Assembly: GCF_002215215.1 (NCBI RefSeq)
Contig: NZ_CP018632.1
Span: 6,816,501 to 6,880,500 of the forward strand
DNA: 64,000 nt
Source of the DNA: Granulosicoccus antarcticus IMCC3135
GTDB taxonomy: Bacteria; Pseudomonadota; Gammaproteobacteria; Granulosicoccales; Granulosicoccaceae
Direction: 5' to 3'
Shown: positions 9,002-17,899 of the stretch, one piece after another
Layout of the letters: every line of letters begins with the position of its first letter
Numbering within the stretch: position 1 is the stretch's first letter
The notes under the pieces: model-generated
Seen by the model: only the letters and a program-made list of their open reading frames with translations
Database searches by the model: none
What the model was told of the DNA's origin: nothing
Translations under genes and position numbers: made by a program

Positions 9002-10105
9002 ATGACCACACTCAATAGACACTCTGACGAGGATAGCAATTTGCACGTTCGCAATAATTTGAAAGGATTCAGGGGCGCACACTTTACTGACCTCCGGTTG
9101 GTTACCGTGCTGCTCACATTGCTCTTACTGCAGACCGCCTGTGCTACTAAAGCTGCTGTCAATAACGACTCGCAACTAACACTGATCGCGGCAAACGGTG
9201 GCGCGTGGTACCGCCAAGTCAATCTTCAGTTACACGAGGTGCTTGGCGCAGCGACCAGCAGTGAGCTGCAGATCATTAACGCGACGCCACTAGGCTTTCA
9301 CATGGCGTTGAGAGGCCTCAAAGACCAAGCCGGCGCCGTTGTGTTCCAGTCCCCAGCCAACTCTGTAAAGTTAGCCAGCGAAGGCAAATTGACGATTACG
9401 AAGTTAGGAGGCGATGACAACATGACGGTTGAAAAAGAGCCGGTAGCACGTATTGACGGCATCACGGCTCTGTTCCCGATTCCTGCTCTGATCACGTATG
9501 TGGTGGTCAGTGATCTTAGCGGGTTAACTCGTCTTGATGATCTGCCTGAACTGGATGTCGCCTGGCTCGTGTTCGAAAACAAAGCGGAGCTCATCACGTA
9601 CACACATTTTCTGCGCAGCGCCAAACTGAAATCACACGCACTTTTGCTGAGCGAGAGCTCGTTACCGGAGACAGTAGCCGATCTGCGTGACGAACGTATC
9701 GACGGCTTTATCTTCAAGCGTCTCGGTCAGGCCGAGGATCTGAGCAACGCTCTGCAGAGTCTGGAGGACATTGGCATCAGAATATTGTCGCTGAGCGACG
9801 AGCATATCAAGGCACTACACCTCACACCGATTGAGATTCCTGCGGATACCTTCGCCGGTCAGTCTGAGCAGGTCGTAACAGGCTCTTTAAGAATGTTTGC
9901 CTATGCCAACGCACACGTGAGCGATGACATGGCCTATCAGCTAGTCAAGGCATTCTGGGAAAACCAGAACGCTCTAGTCGGCAAGTCCACGACTTGGTCA
10001 GGCATCACACCTGCTCTACTGGATGAGGTGAGCACACCCTTCCATCCTGGCGCATTGCGCTATTACCAAGAAATCGGGGTCGAGTTGCCTGATAATTTGC
10101 ACTAA
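9002..10105 (+). CDS. TAXI-type TRAP solute-binding lipoprotein, orphan
   Basis: Protein of 367 residues resembling the TAXI family of TRAP-transporter receptors. A basic N-terminus leads into LRLVTVLLTLLLLQTACAT, a lipobox ending at Cys. The mature part has LIAANGGAWYRQVNLQLHEVL near its start and finishes with the TAXI-typical FHPGALRYYQEIGVELP. The usual DctQ/DctM membrane genes are absent nearby, so it may use a distant permease or serve as a sensor. The ATG at 9002 leaves about 30 residues before the hydrophobic core; a TTG at 9041 with GAGG 8 nt upstream is a credible alternative start. Its TAA stop is the left flank of MITE copy 2. Confidence 0.72.
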   Translation: MTTLNRHSDEDSNLHVRNNLKGFRGAHFTDLRLVTVLLTLLLLQTACATKAAVNNDSQLTLIAANGGAWYRQVNLQLHEVLGAATSSELQIINATPLGFHMALRGLKDQAGAVVFQSPANSVKLASEGKLTITKLGGDDNMTVEKEPVARIDGITALFPIPALITYVVVSDLSGLTRLDDLPELDVAWLVFENKAELITYTHFLRSAKLKSHALLLSESSLPETVADLRDERIDGFIFKRLGQAEDLSNALQSLEDIGIRILSLSDEHIKALHLTPIEIPADTFAGQSEQVVTGSLRMFAYANAHVSDDMAYQLVKAFWENQNALVGKSTTWSGITPALLDEVSTPFHPGALRYYQEIGVELPDNLH

Positions 10106-10276
10106 GGGATCGTGAAATAATTAAGTATCAGTTTTCAGTTGGTCCTGGGGGACGCCCAGTCCGCCTGTCCGGCAAGGCGTGAGAAGGGCGAATAGCTGGC
10201 CATTCAACCGCCGAACAACGCGGCAGGGCAGGATGCAGGGACGACTGAAAATGATAATTAATTGTTTCACGATCCC
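10106..10276. repeat. MITE copy 2 (171 bp)
   Basis: Second copy of the element at 5546-5702, same orientation. It differs by one substitution in the central palindrome (GGCTATTC to GGCCATTC) and by a 14-bp insertion, GGGGACGCCCAGTC, after GGTCCTG. The insertion creates a small extra hairpin, CTGGG-GGACG-CCCAG. The flanks are again TAA on both sides (10103-10105, which is the stop codon of the TAXI gene, and 10277-10279). Near identity suggests recent movement or gene conversion. Confidence 0.82.
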
Positions 10277-10463
10277 TAACTCCCGTTCCGTCAGAATTTA
10301 GCACTTCAGTCGCTAAAAATGTAACCTTCAAAGCACCGAGCGGAATTACATCACTCTACATGTCTGCCTCAGGACTACCGTTAACAACAATACGCATTGA
10401 CAGAATCTATTCGTTTTTCATTAACGCATTCGATCTAGGACTGTTGCACTTGCTTAAATTGTG

Positions 10464-11414
10464 ATGGAAAACACCATGTCCACTGAACGAACAATAGCTC
10501 AATACTTGTTACCAATAGTTGTATTTGCAGTCGCTCTGGGATTCGGGTTCAAGTTCATCGATTTAAACCAGACTATCCGCGTCAACGAAAGCCAATTGGA
10601 GCGCCAGCAGCTACTGGCAGATGTACGCTCACAAATTGAACGCCATCTTGTACAAACCCTGACATCCACAGAACTGCTGGCACACGAGGTCGTGCGTACG
10701 CGTGGCCATCTGCAGAATTTTGAAACTCTGGCTCAAGGCATTCTCAACAGAATGCCAGCTATCAGCAACCTGCAACTGGCTCCCAACGGCGTAGTCAGAC
10801 GAATTCATCCTCTGGCGGCTAATGTGGAGGCACTGGGGCACAATATTCTGAGAGACAAGCGGGTCAACGCGGATGCGTTCACCGCAGTTGAAAGTGGCAA
10901 TATAACGCTCGCTGGCCCCATACACCTGGTGCAGGGCGGAGTCGCTGTTATTGCACGACAACCTGTTTATCTGTGGAAAAATCCCATTCAGAATGTCAGT
11001 CTGAACAAACCGAGTGAGCGACCACCGTTCTGGGGGTTCGTATCAGCGCTGATCACGCTCGATAATCTGCTCGCCTCTGACACTCTGGATTCACTGGCCG
11101 GCAAAGGCTACGGTTATCACTTCAGCCGTATTGAAAACAAAAAGGATTCGATTATCTACTTTGCAGAGAACGGCACATTGAACAATGCCTGGTCAGACAA
11201 GATAGAGATATGGGTTCCCAACGACAAGTGGACTCTAACAATTGGAAATCAAACCGCAGTAGGAGCCAGTTCTGCAGCCTTTGAACTGGCTATGACATTA
11301 CTACTCTCATTACTACTGGCAGGCGCTACCCGGTACTTCCTGCAACGGCAGGGAACACAGGTCCCCCACCGTACACGTTCAAACAAGCAATACGCGACTA
11401 CAGAACGCTCATGA
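10464..11414 (+). CDS. CHASE-domain membrane sensor without an output domain
   Basis: Protein of 316 residues: an N-terminal transmembrane helix (YLLPIVVFAVALGFGF), about 230 extracytoplasmic residues with CHASE-like features (LQNFETLAQGILNRMPAISNLQLAPNGVV, a conserved block in this sensor family), and a second helix (FELAMTLLLSLLLAGATRYF). Only about 30 basic residues follow. CHASE domains are normally fused to GGDEF, EAL or histidine-kinase modules; none is present here or directly downstream. The start could be GTG 10461, ATG 10464 or ATG 10476; none has a strong ribosome site. The last 17 bp overlap the convergent alkaline phosphatase gene. Confidence 0.68.
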   Translation: MENTMSTERTIAQYLLPIVVFAVALGFGFKFIDLNQTIRVNESQLERQQLLADVRSQIERHLVQTLTSTELLAHEVVRTRGHLQNFETLAQGILNRMPAISNLQLAPNGVVRRIHPLAANVEALGHNILRDKRVNADAFTAVESGNITLAGPIHLVQGGVAVIARQPVYLWKNPIQNVSLNKPSERPPFWGFVSALITLDNLLASDTLDSLAGKGYGYHFSRIENKKDSIIYFAENGTLNNAWSDKIEIWVPNDKWTLTIGNQTAVGASSAAFELAMTLLLSLLLAGATRYFLQRQGTQVPHRTRSNKQYATTERS

Positions 11415-13008
11415 TCTCCTGTGCCCACTCGTTTGTGCGCAGAATGCCCTTGAAAGCATCAGTGCTGTCGCCCGGCCCCTTGGAAAACAGGTATACCGGC
11501 GTACTACTGTGGTTATCACTGGCCCAGACCACATTGGATTGATTGGCCACAACAGCTGCCAGGATGTTCTTTCGAACGCCCGTGCTATATACATAGAACG
11601 CCTTGCGCTCATGCATCACAGGGAAGCGCTCTGCACTGAGCGTGCCGTGATCTGCCACGTAGAACTCGTTCTCTTCGGTCTCCAGCACCCGTTCTGCATC
11701 TGCCAGACTAATGGGGAAGCTGGTGTTCTCATTAACGATGGCACGCAGGTTTTCAGCTGTTTGCTCGCTCTCATCCAGACCATCGAACTCACTGAAGATG
11801 CCGTCGTAGGAGAGCTTCTGGCTGAACATACGATCCAGAGTTTCCACCTGTCCGAAGTTCCAGTTTGGCTTGTACTCGTCGCCGTTGAACACATCGCCAT
11901 CCAGAGGCTGACCTTCAGGCAAGTCGTTACGTGAATAGGCAAATCCAAAGCCACCGGTTTCATGGTCTGCTGACACCACCAGAAGTGTGTCATCACGCCC
12001 TTCCATCCACTCCAGTACCGAATCGATGGCATCCGAGAACTTGATCATCTCATGCAGTACGGTGCCCGCATCGTTGTTGTGTGCGGCCCAGTCAATCTGC
12101 CCGCCTTCTACCATCAGGAAAAAACCATCTTCATCCTTTTCAAGCACTGACAAAGCCTTGTCTGTCATTTCCGTCAGCGTTGGCTGAACGCGACTCGCAT
12201 CGCTCAGAGCTTTGGTATTTGCAATACCATCCAGCATGCCCGAATAGGCATAGAGACCCAATACCTTATCGCCGGTACTGGCTGCCAGATCGGTTCGATT
12301 GAAAGACAGATCGTAACCAGCTTGCGCTGCTTCATCCAGCAAATTGCGATCATCCTTACGCTTGGAGGTTAATCGGATAGTGCCACCTGTCTGGGCTTCC
12401 AATTGCTGTCGAATGGCACTGCCTTCCTCATTAACGCCTTGTGGCAGCCAGTGTCGAATGCCACCGCTGAGCATCACGTCAGCACCGGTCTCCAGCATCT
12501 CTGCTGCAATTTCGTTTTCCAGACTACGGTGCTGCTGATGAGAGGCATAAGCCGCTGGAGTCGCATGTGTCAGCCGCGTGTCTGACACGATACCGACAGC
12601 TTTACCCTTGGTCTGTGCCAGCTCCAGCATTGACTCAGCCCGGTTACCTTCGTAATCGGTACCAATCATTTCTGAACCAGCCAACTTGCCACTGGCAAAC
12701 TGCGTTGCCGATGCAGCAGAATCAACGACCAGCACATCATGAGATTCGGTACGAGAGATACCAATAACACCCTCTTCTGCCAAACGCTCGAAAGCAGAGG
12801 ACTTCAAAACCGGGTTGGGTGCATAGCGAATATAGGAATCCAACAGGCCTACCTGCTGAGGTCCCATACCATCTCCAATCATGACGATGACATTCTTTAT
12901 CTTGCTCCCGACAATGGGCTCCATTGCCTTTTGGGTAGCTTCCTCTACCGTTGCGCAACTGACCAGCAACGTCGCAGTACAAATGGAAGTCAGTACTTTA
13001 GTAATCAT
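11398..13008 (-). CDS. alkaline phosphatase, lipoprotein form
   Basis: Alkaline phosphatase-superfamily enzyme of 536 residues that hydrolyses phosphomonoesters outside the cytoplasm. The ATG at 13008 gives MITKVLTSICTATLLVSCAT, a lipoprotein signal with lipobox LVSC, and AGGAAGAGG stands upstream. Motifs: metal ligand Asp in VIVMIGDGMGPQQV, nucleophile Ser in VVDSAASATQFASG, His/Thr in TRLTHATPAAYASH, ligands in FLMVEGGQIDWAAHNND and VSADHETGGF, and the last His in ADHGT or DNHSSTPV. A longer frame to 13161 lacks a signal peptide and is unlikely. I saw no convincing two-repeat Pho box in the 285-bp upstream gap. Confidence 0.9.
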   Translation of the reverse strand: MITKVLTSICTATLLVSCATVEEATQKAMEPIVGSKIKNVIVMIGDGMGPQQVGLLDSYIRYAPNPVLKSSAFERLAEEGVIGISRTESHDVLVVDSAASATQFASGKLAGSEMIGTDYEGNRAESMLELAQTKGKAVGIVSDTRLTHATPAAYASHQQHRSLENEIAAEMLETGADVMLSGGIRHWLPQGVNEEGSAIRQQLEAQTGGTIRLTSKRKDDRNLLDEAAQAGYDLSFNRTDLAASTGDKVLGLYAYSGMLDGIANTKALSDASRVQPTLTEMTDKALSVLEKDEDGFFLMVEGGQIDWAAHNNDAGTVLHEMIKFSDAIDSVLEWMEGRDDTLLVVSADHETGGFGFAYSRNDLPEGQPLDGDVFNGDEYKPNWNFGQVETLDRMFSQKLSYDGIFSEFDGLDESEQTAENLRAIVNENTSFPISLADAERVLETEENEFYVADHGTLSAERFPVMHERKAFYVYSTGVRKNILAAVVANQSNVVWASDNHSSTPVYLFSKGPGDSTDAFKGILRTNEWAQEIMSVL

Positions 13009-13293
13009 TTTCCTCTTCCTGTGTCCTTGAGATATTTTTATTGTACTTGCGTACCTTTTCAGGCTAGCACGACACAGACATAGTCGTAAGTCATTATTAG
13101 TGATGCTCACTTGCATCATTTCCTGATGTTTTCGTATCAGTGTTTCGTGCGATTTTTTCAAAGGCTCAATTCGAGCCCTTATCAGTACGCTGTCAATGGC
13201 GGCAGATTCACGTCACTTGTACTGAAAGCAGCAGAGCAGACTATCGAAGTACAAACCTGTCACTCTTGCGCCCTACCAACTGACTACTGAGGA
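13009..13293. other. intergenic leader of the alkaline phosphatase gene
   Basis: This gap lies between the start of the phosphatase gene and the stop of the upstream nicotinamidase gene, both on the minus strand. It should hold the phosphatase promoter. I see a ribosome site just before 13008 but no clear Pho box, hairpin or small gene with a good start. Confidence 0.4.
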
Positions 13294-14004
13294 TCAGGCT
13301 ATATCAGCGGATTGTATTCGGCTGACGCCCGCTTCCGACATCGCCTTCCAGGCAGCATCCACAGAGCCATTCAGATCAATCCCTCTGCAGGCATCCTCGA
13401 TCACAGAAACAACCATTCCGGTCGAGGCTGCGTCCTGTGCCGACCAGCTGACGCAGAAATCAGTTGCCAGACCACAGACGTAAACCTTGCTGAGACCGCG
13501 TTCCTGCAGGTATCCCGTCAGACCTGTTTTGGTAGTGCCATCGGCTTCCATGAAACCTGAATAGCTATCTACCTCGTTGTGATAACCCTTGCGCATGATC
13601 AATTGGGCATGGGGAATATCCAGAGCATCTGATAGCTGAGCATCCTGCGTGCCCTGAACACAATGATCCGGCCACAACACCTGAGTGCCATAGGGCATTT
13701 CAATGGTTTCAAAGGCTGACTTGCCTGGGTGAGTTGATGCAAAAGATGCGTGTTCCGGCGTATGCCAATCCTGTGTAAAGACCACGTTCTGAAACTTGGC
13801 ACCCAATGAGTTGATCACCGGAATAATCTGATCGCCATTGTCGACCGCCAGTGTTCCACCTGGCAGAAAACAATTCTGCACATCGATGACCAGTAACACG
13901 GCATCTGCTCCGGGAGTTACTGATGCAGCAGCCAGGGCTCTTGCGCTCGAACTCAGAGTCAGCGCACTCATACCCGCCAGCTGTAAAAAACTGCGTCGAT
14001 TCAT
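13294..14004 (-). CDS. pncA: nicotinamidase/isochorismatase-family hydrolase with Tat-type signal
   Basis: Protein of 236 residues closely matching PncA, which converts nicotinamide to nicotinate for NAD salvage. Catalytic triad: Asp in LLVIDVQNCFLPGG, Lys in LIMRKGYHNEVD, Cys in VCGLATDFCVSW. Metal site: Asp/His in TQDWHTPEHASF. Unusually, it begins MNRRSFLQLAGMSALTLSSS with an Ala-rich stretch to ALAAAS, a good twin-arginine signal, so the enzyme is probably periplasmic; most PncA proteins are cytosolic. Whether the signal is cleaved cannot be told. NadE, another NAD-pathway gene, lies 6 kb away but not in the same operon. Confidence 0.86.
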   Translation of the reverse strand: MNRRSFLQLAGMSALTLSSSARALAAASVTPGADAVLLVIDVQNCFLPGGTLAVDNGDQIIPVINSLGAKFQNVVFTQDWHTPEHASFASTHPGKSAFETIEMPYGTQVLWPDHCVQGTQDAQLSDALDIPHAQLIMRKGYHNEVDSYSGFMEADGTTKTGLTGYLQERGLSKVYVCGLATDFCVSWSAQDAASTGMVVSVIEDACRGIDLNGSVDAAWKAMSEAGVSRIQSADIA

Positions 14005-14038
14005 ATGATTCTATTGAGATTTATCGTTACTGTGCATT

Positions 14039-14317
14039 TTAGGCTTTCACTTTCCTGACGATGACAGCTGCTTTTCGTTCAGGCTGATGTTGCGAGACGA
14101 TATTGGGGCTCTCGCAATCTTTACGATCTGCCTGGCCACCCTCGTCCGAGTCGGAGGAGCTGCTTTTTGAGCCGCCCTGATCGCAATCGGTTGCCAGTGT
14201 TGAACCACTGAAGGCAATTGCAGCCCCCGCCAGCAAAACACTACTACCGCTGCGCATAAACTGTCGACGACTGGACTTGTCCAGCACCACTATGGATTCC
14301 GGCTGCTTGCTGGACAT
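14039..14317 (-). CDS. small Tat-signal protein, unknown function
   Basis: Protein of 92 residues with a twin-arginine-type leader: KSSRRQFMRSGSSVLLAGAAIAFSG. The mature part is only about 50 residues, Ser/Asp-rich in the middle (GGSKSSSSDSDEGGQ) and basic at the end, with two cysteines (DCDQGG, KDCESP). AAAGGAACTGACC before the ATG at 14317 is a good ribosome site. Short Tat-signal proteins of this kind often accompany redox genes as partners, but no such partner is adjacent. It lies 34 bp upstream of the Tat-type nicotinamidase and could be co-transcribed with it. Confidence 0.6.
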   Translation of the reverse strand: MSSKQPESIVVLDKSSRRQFMRSGSSVLLAGAAIAFSGSTLATDCDQGGSKSSSSDSDEGGQADRKDCESPNIVSQHQPERKAAVIVRKVKA

Positions 14318-14391
14318 GGTCAGTTCCTTTCAGGGGACTTTGAAAACACCATAACTCAGACTTTATTGTGCGGTCAATGCCAGACACCCAA

Positions 14392-15663
14392 TTAAGGCGC
14401 AGCAGACTCTTGACTCGACGCTTCATCTATAGAAAGCTCCGGAAGCTTCAGAATATTGGCGTACAGAAGGCGTTGACAGACAGCCAGCTTCTGCTCATCG
14501 TCCAAGCCGGGCAATGATGACACCACACACTGCCCCACACCTAACAGCCACTCTACGGCAGAAGCCGATGGCTCACTGAACTCCAGCACCTGTCCGTGAG
14601 TTCGACAACGCAAAGTAGTGCCCGAACGCTCCTTGCTGATAAGCAGTGAATGCTTCACCTTGATATTTGCTGACAGACAAAGCCCTGAGGCAGGATTGTC
14701 TGTCTGTGCAACACCCGGCTCCTGAGTGATCGAATCAGACAACAGGGAGCTCAACATGCCACGACAATCAGCGGACGAGTCAATAGCGGCTGTATCAGCC
14801 AGACTCGACAAGGCTTGCTGCAGATGCAATGGGCTGAACACCGGACTCAGCTCCTCAGTTTGCGACAATGGCGTAGATGAATCGATCAACTCATTCTGCC
14901 GCAACCAGCTCCCAGGCACGCTTTGCCGGTATCGGGCATCCTGCTGCGTCAATTGCTGCACCATCTCCAGCAAGACATCTCGCCATGTAACCGCATATAC
15001 GCCAAGCGTTATATGCAACGATGAGGCTTCACTCGCCACCGCATCGTGCATCACGCCGCGGGGAATATACAGGGTATCGCCAGCCTCAAGCAAAATGGAC
15101 TCTTGCAGTTCTCCGCAAACGTGACGGGAAGCCTCAAAGCCATCGTGCGAATAGGGTAATTCAACACCTCCACCATAGAAATTGAAAGTCTTGGAGCCTG
15201 CGACCTGAAGAATGAAAACATCGTGCGAATCATAGTGTGCGTTGAAGCCCTGCTTGCCTGGCGGCGACAGGTAGACATTGGTCTGACAACGTAACTGCAG
15301 GGCCGTCTGCACAGAGCGTCGAAAATCTGCAAGACTGGCAATCTTCTCGTGCGCTTGCGACAGCACGATGGTGGCACCGTTGCGATGATATTCCACCAGC
15401 CGGTGTGGAATGATGCGTCTTGCATCGTCGGTATAGGTAGAAGTTACAACAGGATCATGCAGACGTACTAGCTGAACCGATGGAAAGTACAGAGCCTGGG
15501 ATGACAGCAGGGTTTCGATCTTCTGCAATGATAATAACGAACTAAAGTGACCTGGATCCGCCCTGCTCACATGTAGCGGGGCCTGCTCCCAGTAATCATT
15601 AAAAAACTCAGCCTCTTGAATCGGGCCTAGAATCACCGATAATTCTTCACCGCTCGTGTGCAT
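14392..15663 (-). CDS. JmjC/cupin-type 2-oxoglutarate oxygenase, ribosomal-oxygenase-like
   Basis: Protein of 423 residues of the cupin_4/JmjC type (RoxA/ROX-like), Fe(II)/2-oxoglutarate-dependent hydroxylases whose known members act on ribosomal proteins. Seen: an N-terminal FFNDYWEQAPLHVSR typical of the family, iron ligands HYD in GFNAHYDSHDVFILQ, a 2-oxoglutarate region KTFNFYGGG, and the distal His in LYIPRGVMHDA. The C-terminal 150 residues form the expected winged-helix-like tail. I chose the ATG at 15663 (MHTSGEE); a frame start at 15705 adds 14 atypical residues. Divergent from alkC. Confidence 0.8.
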   Translation of the reverse strand: MHTSGEELSVILGPIQEAEFFNDYWEQAPLHVSRADPGHFSSLLSLQKIETLLSSQALYFPSVQLVRLHDPVVTSTYTDDARRIIPHRLVEYHRNGATIVLSQAHEKIASLADFRRSVQTALQLRCQTNVYLSPPGKQGFNAHYDSHDVFILQVAGSKTFNFYGGGVELPYSHDGFEASRHVCGELQESILLEAGDTLYIPRGVMHDAVASEASSLHITLGVYAVTWRDVLLEMVQQLTQQDARYRQSVPGSWLRQNELIDSSTPLSQTEELSPVFSPLHLQQALSSLADTAAIDSSADCRGMLSSLLSDSITQEPGVAQTDNPASGLCLSANIKVKHSLLISKERSGTTLRCRTHGQVLEFSEPSASAVEWLLGVGQCVVSSLPGLDDEQKLAVCQRLLYANILKLPELSIDEASSQESAAP

Positions 15664-15742
15664 GTTTTTCTCATCCTCACTTTGAGTCAGGATAGCAACC
15701 GCCACGAACCGACGCCAACTCCCTCATGAACCGAGTCGCCGA

Positions 15743-16867
15743 ATGGAACCCTTCAAGAACTTGATCAGTGCCGAACTGGTAGCACTGATAGCGGATCAAC
15801 TCGCCCAATGCAGCGACAGAAAATCAGCCAATCGATTCAGCCGCACTGTTCTTGAAACTCTGCAGGAACTGGAACTGAAAGAGCGTGTCCAGTCGATAGC
15901 CGACGCGCTGTTTGAGGAACTCCCCGACCACAGTGTCGAGCGGCATGCCGCCTTACTTGGCATGCTGCACCCGGTGGTCGGCATCGGCTTCAACCGCTCA
16001 TCCGATACCCAGGGCATCGCTGGCTGGGGCATCTGGCCTTTGTCCCTGATCGTCGGCCAACACGGTCTGGATGACTTCGAAGGCGGCATGATCTTGCTGC
16101 GCGAAATGACCCAACGCAGCACGGCAGAATTCGCCATTCGCTATTTTCTGATTGCTGATCAGCAGCGGGCTCTGGCAATCATGAGTAGCTGGGTCGAAGA
16201 TGACAATGAAGATGTGCGTCGCCTGGTTTCGGAAGGCACACGTCCACGACTCCCCTGGGGCATGCGGCTGCCTTCTCTGGTCAAGGATCCCAGACCCACA
16301 TTTTCACTGCTTGAGGCCTTGCGTGATGATCCAACGGAATACGTCAGACGTTCAGTGGCCAATCATTTGAATGATGTCGCCAAGGATCACCCTGAACTGG
16401 TTGTCGATATTGCCAGGCGGTGGTATGAAAATACAAGTTCGGAACGAGAAAAACTACTCCGGCATGCTTGCCGTACCTTGATCAAGCAGGGCCATCAAGA
16501 GACGCTGGGGCTGTTTGGCTTCCCCCCGGCCAAGGCTGACATTACGCCAGTCAATCTGTCGAGCGAGAGAGTTTCAATGGGTGAAAGTCTGACAATCTCG
16601 GTGCTCATTGAATCGCAGAGCAACAAGCCGCAAGCATTGTCCATTGACTATGTCCTGCACATGCTCAAAGCCAATGGTTCATCCAGCCAGCGCGTCTTCA
16701 AGGGAAGTGTGATCCGCCTTGAAGCGGGTGCTCAAATGAATTTCAGTCGCACTCACAAGTTCAGGGAAGTGACCACCCGTCGGCACTACCCCGGCACTCA
16801 TGCGGTGCACCTGCGTATCAACGGGGTGGATACACCCAAAACTGATTTTGAACTTGCCTGTGCTTAA
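15743..16867 (+). CDS. alkC: AlkC-type DNA alkylation repair glycosylase
   Basis: Protein of 374 residues of the HEAT-like-repeat DNA glycosylase family, which removes bulky or positively charged alkyl lesions. The first 260 residues are helical repeats; SEGTRPRLPWGMRLPSL and DDPTEYVRRSVANHLNDVAK are the hallmark segments of AlkC/AlkD. The last 100 residues (NLSSERVSMGESLTISVLIE to GTHAVHLRINGVDT) look like a beta-sandwich; an Ig-like C-terminal domain is a known feature of AlkC and not of AlkD, which is why I call AlkC. It stands alone with a weak ribosome site, divergent from the JmjC gene. Confidence 0.85.
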   Translation: MEPFKNLISAELVALIADQLAQCSDRKSANRFSRTVLETLQELELKERVQSIADALFEELPDHSVERHAALLGMLHPVVGIGFNRSSDTQGIAGWGIWPLSLIVGQHGLDDFEGGMILLREMTQRSTAEFAIRYFLIADQQRALAIMSSWVEDDNEDVRRLVSEGTRPRLPWGMRLPSLVKDPRPTFSLLEALRDDPTEYVRRSVANHLNDVAKDHPELVVDIARRWYENTSSEREKLLRHACRTLIKQGHQETLGLFGFPPAKADITPVNLSSERVSMGESLTISVLIESQSNKPQALSIDYVLHMLKANGSSSQRVFKGSVIRLEAGAQMNFSRTHKFREVTTRRHYPGTHAVHLRINGVDTPKTDFELACA

Positions 16868-16914
16868 CTGCTGCTCAGAGCAACAGCAACGCTCGGTAGA
16901 TTGTCAAACGCGCC

Positions 16915-17850
16915 TCAGTCTGGCAATGGAATGAATTCTGAACGATCGTCTGGCGGCAGATCGAACTGTCCGGCACCCCACTCTGCTCGACGCCATTGCT
17001 CTTTCGCCTCCTCGATTCTCTCTTTACTGGAGGATACAAAGTTCCACCAGACATAGCGTGGCCCGTTCAGCGTCTCCCCGCCCAGAATAATCACGCGCGC
17101 GCCTCGCGCACCAGCAGCGATGGTGATTTTATCGCCGGGACGAAACACCATCATCTGTGCTTCGCTGAATTCCTTGCCGGCAATGGATACCGATCCTTCC
17201 ACGATATAGATTCCTCGATCCTCATGATCGTCCGGCATTGGCAGCAAGGCACCTGGCTGCAAGATGGCATCACCATAGAACATCTCGGAGAAAACACTGG
17301 CAGGTGCCTTCTCCCCGTAGGCCGTACCAAGAATCAATTTCATGCTCACACCGGTATCTTCGATAATCGGCAGAACCTCCTTACCGTGGTGTTCGAAACT
17401 CGGCGCCTCCTCCTCCTTGTCTTCCGGCAAGGCCACCCAAGTCTGTATACCAAACAAGCTATGGGGCGCCTTGCGAGTCTCTTCACTAGTGCGTTCTGAA
17501 TGCGTCACTCCATTACCGGCCACCATCCAGTTGACCGCACCGGGCAAAATCATCTGGTTGGTACCCAGACTGTCCCGGTGCTGAAACTCACCCCGGTACA
17601 GATAGGTAACCGTGGCCAGACCGATATGCGGATGTGGCCGCACATCGACCCCCTTACCCGTGATGAATTCAGCCGGTCCCGCCTGATCAAAGAATATGAA
17701 AGGACCAACCATCTGTCGTTTAGGCGCGGGTAACGCCCGTCGCACTTCAAAACTACCCAGATCCCGAGCTCGTGGAACTATCAGTGTTTCGATCGAATCC
17801 ATACCGATCTCATCGGGGCAACCTGGTTCTAATCCTGGTATCCAACTCAT
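16915..17850 (-). CDS. pirin-family cupin protein (first of two)
   Basis: Bicupin pirin of 311 residues. N-terminal cupin with PFIFFDQAGPAEF, VRPHPHIGLATVTYLYRGEFQHRD and the metal-site residues His/His/His/Glu of the HPHIG and GVTHSER motifs. The ATG at 17850 (MSWIPGLEP) has AGGAGAAAAAC upstream; the open frame continues to 17937 but lacks support. Bacterial pirins have been described as quercetinases or redox-linked regulators; which applies here is unknown. It lies 49 bp downstream of a second pirin gene on the same strand. Confidence 0.88.
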   Translation of the reverse strand: MSWIPGLEPGCPDEIGMDSIETLIVPRARDLGSFEVRRALPAPKRQMVGPFIFFDQAGPAEFITGKGVDVRPHPHIGLATVTYLYRGEFQHRDSLGTNQMILPGAVNWMVAGNGVTHSERTSEETRKAPHSLFGIQTWVALPEDKEEEAPSFEHHGKEVLPIIEDTGVSMKLILGTAYGEKAPASVFSEMFYGDAILQPGALLPMPDDHEDRGIYIVEGSVSIAGKEFSEAQMMVFRPGDKITIAAGARGARVIILGGETLNGPRYVWWNFVSSSKERIEEAKEQWRRAEWGAGQFDLPPDDRSEFIPLPD

Positions 17851-17899
17851 GTTTTTCTCCTGATTAACTGATCTGGCCGAAGCCGCCCTTCTTCGTGAC

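Noticed and set aside
13190-13270. CTGTCA-like pieces as a Pho box before alkaline phosphatase
   Set aside because: Only isolated half-sites are present, in the wrong orientation relative to the gene and without the 11-bp repeat spacing.
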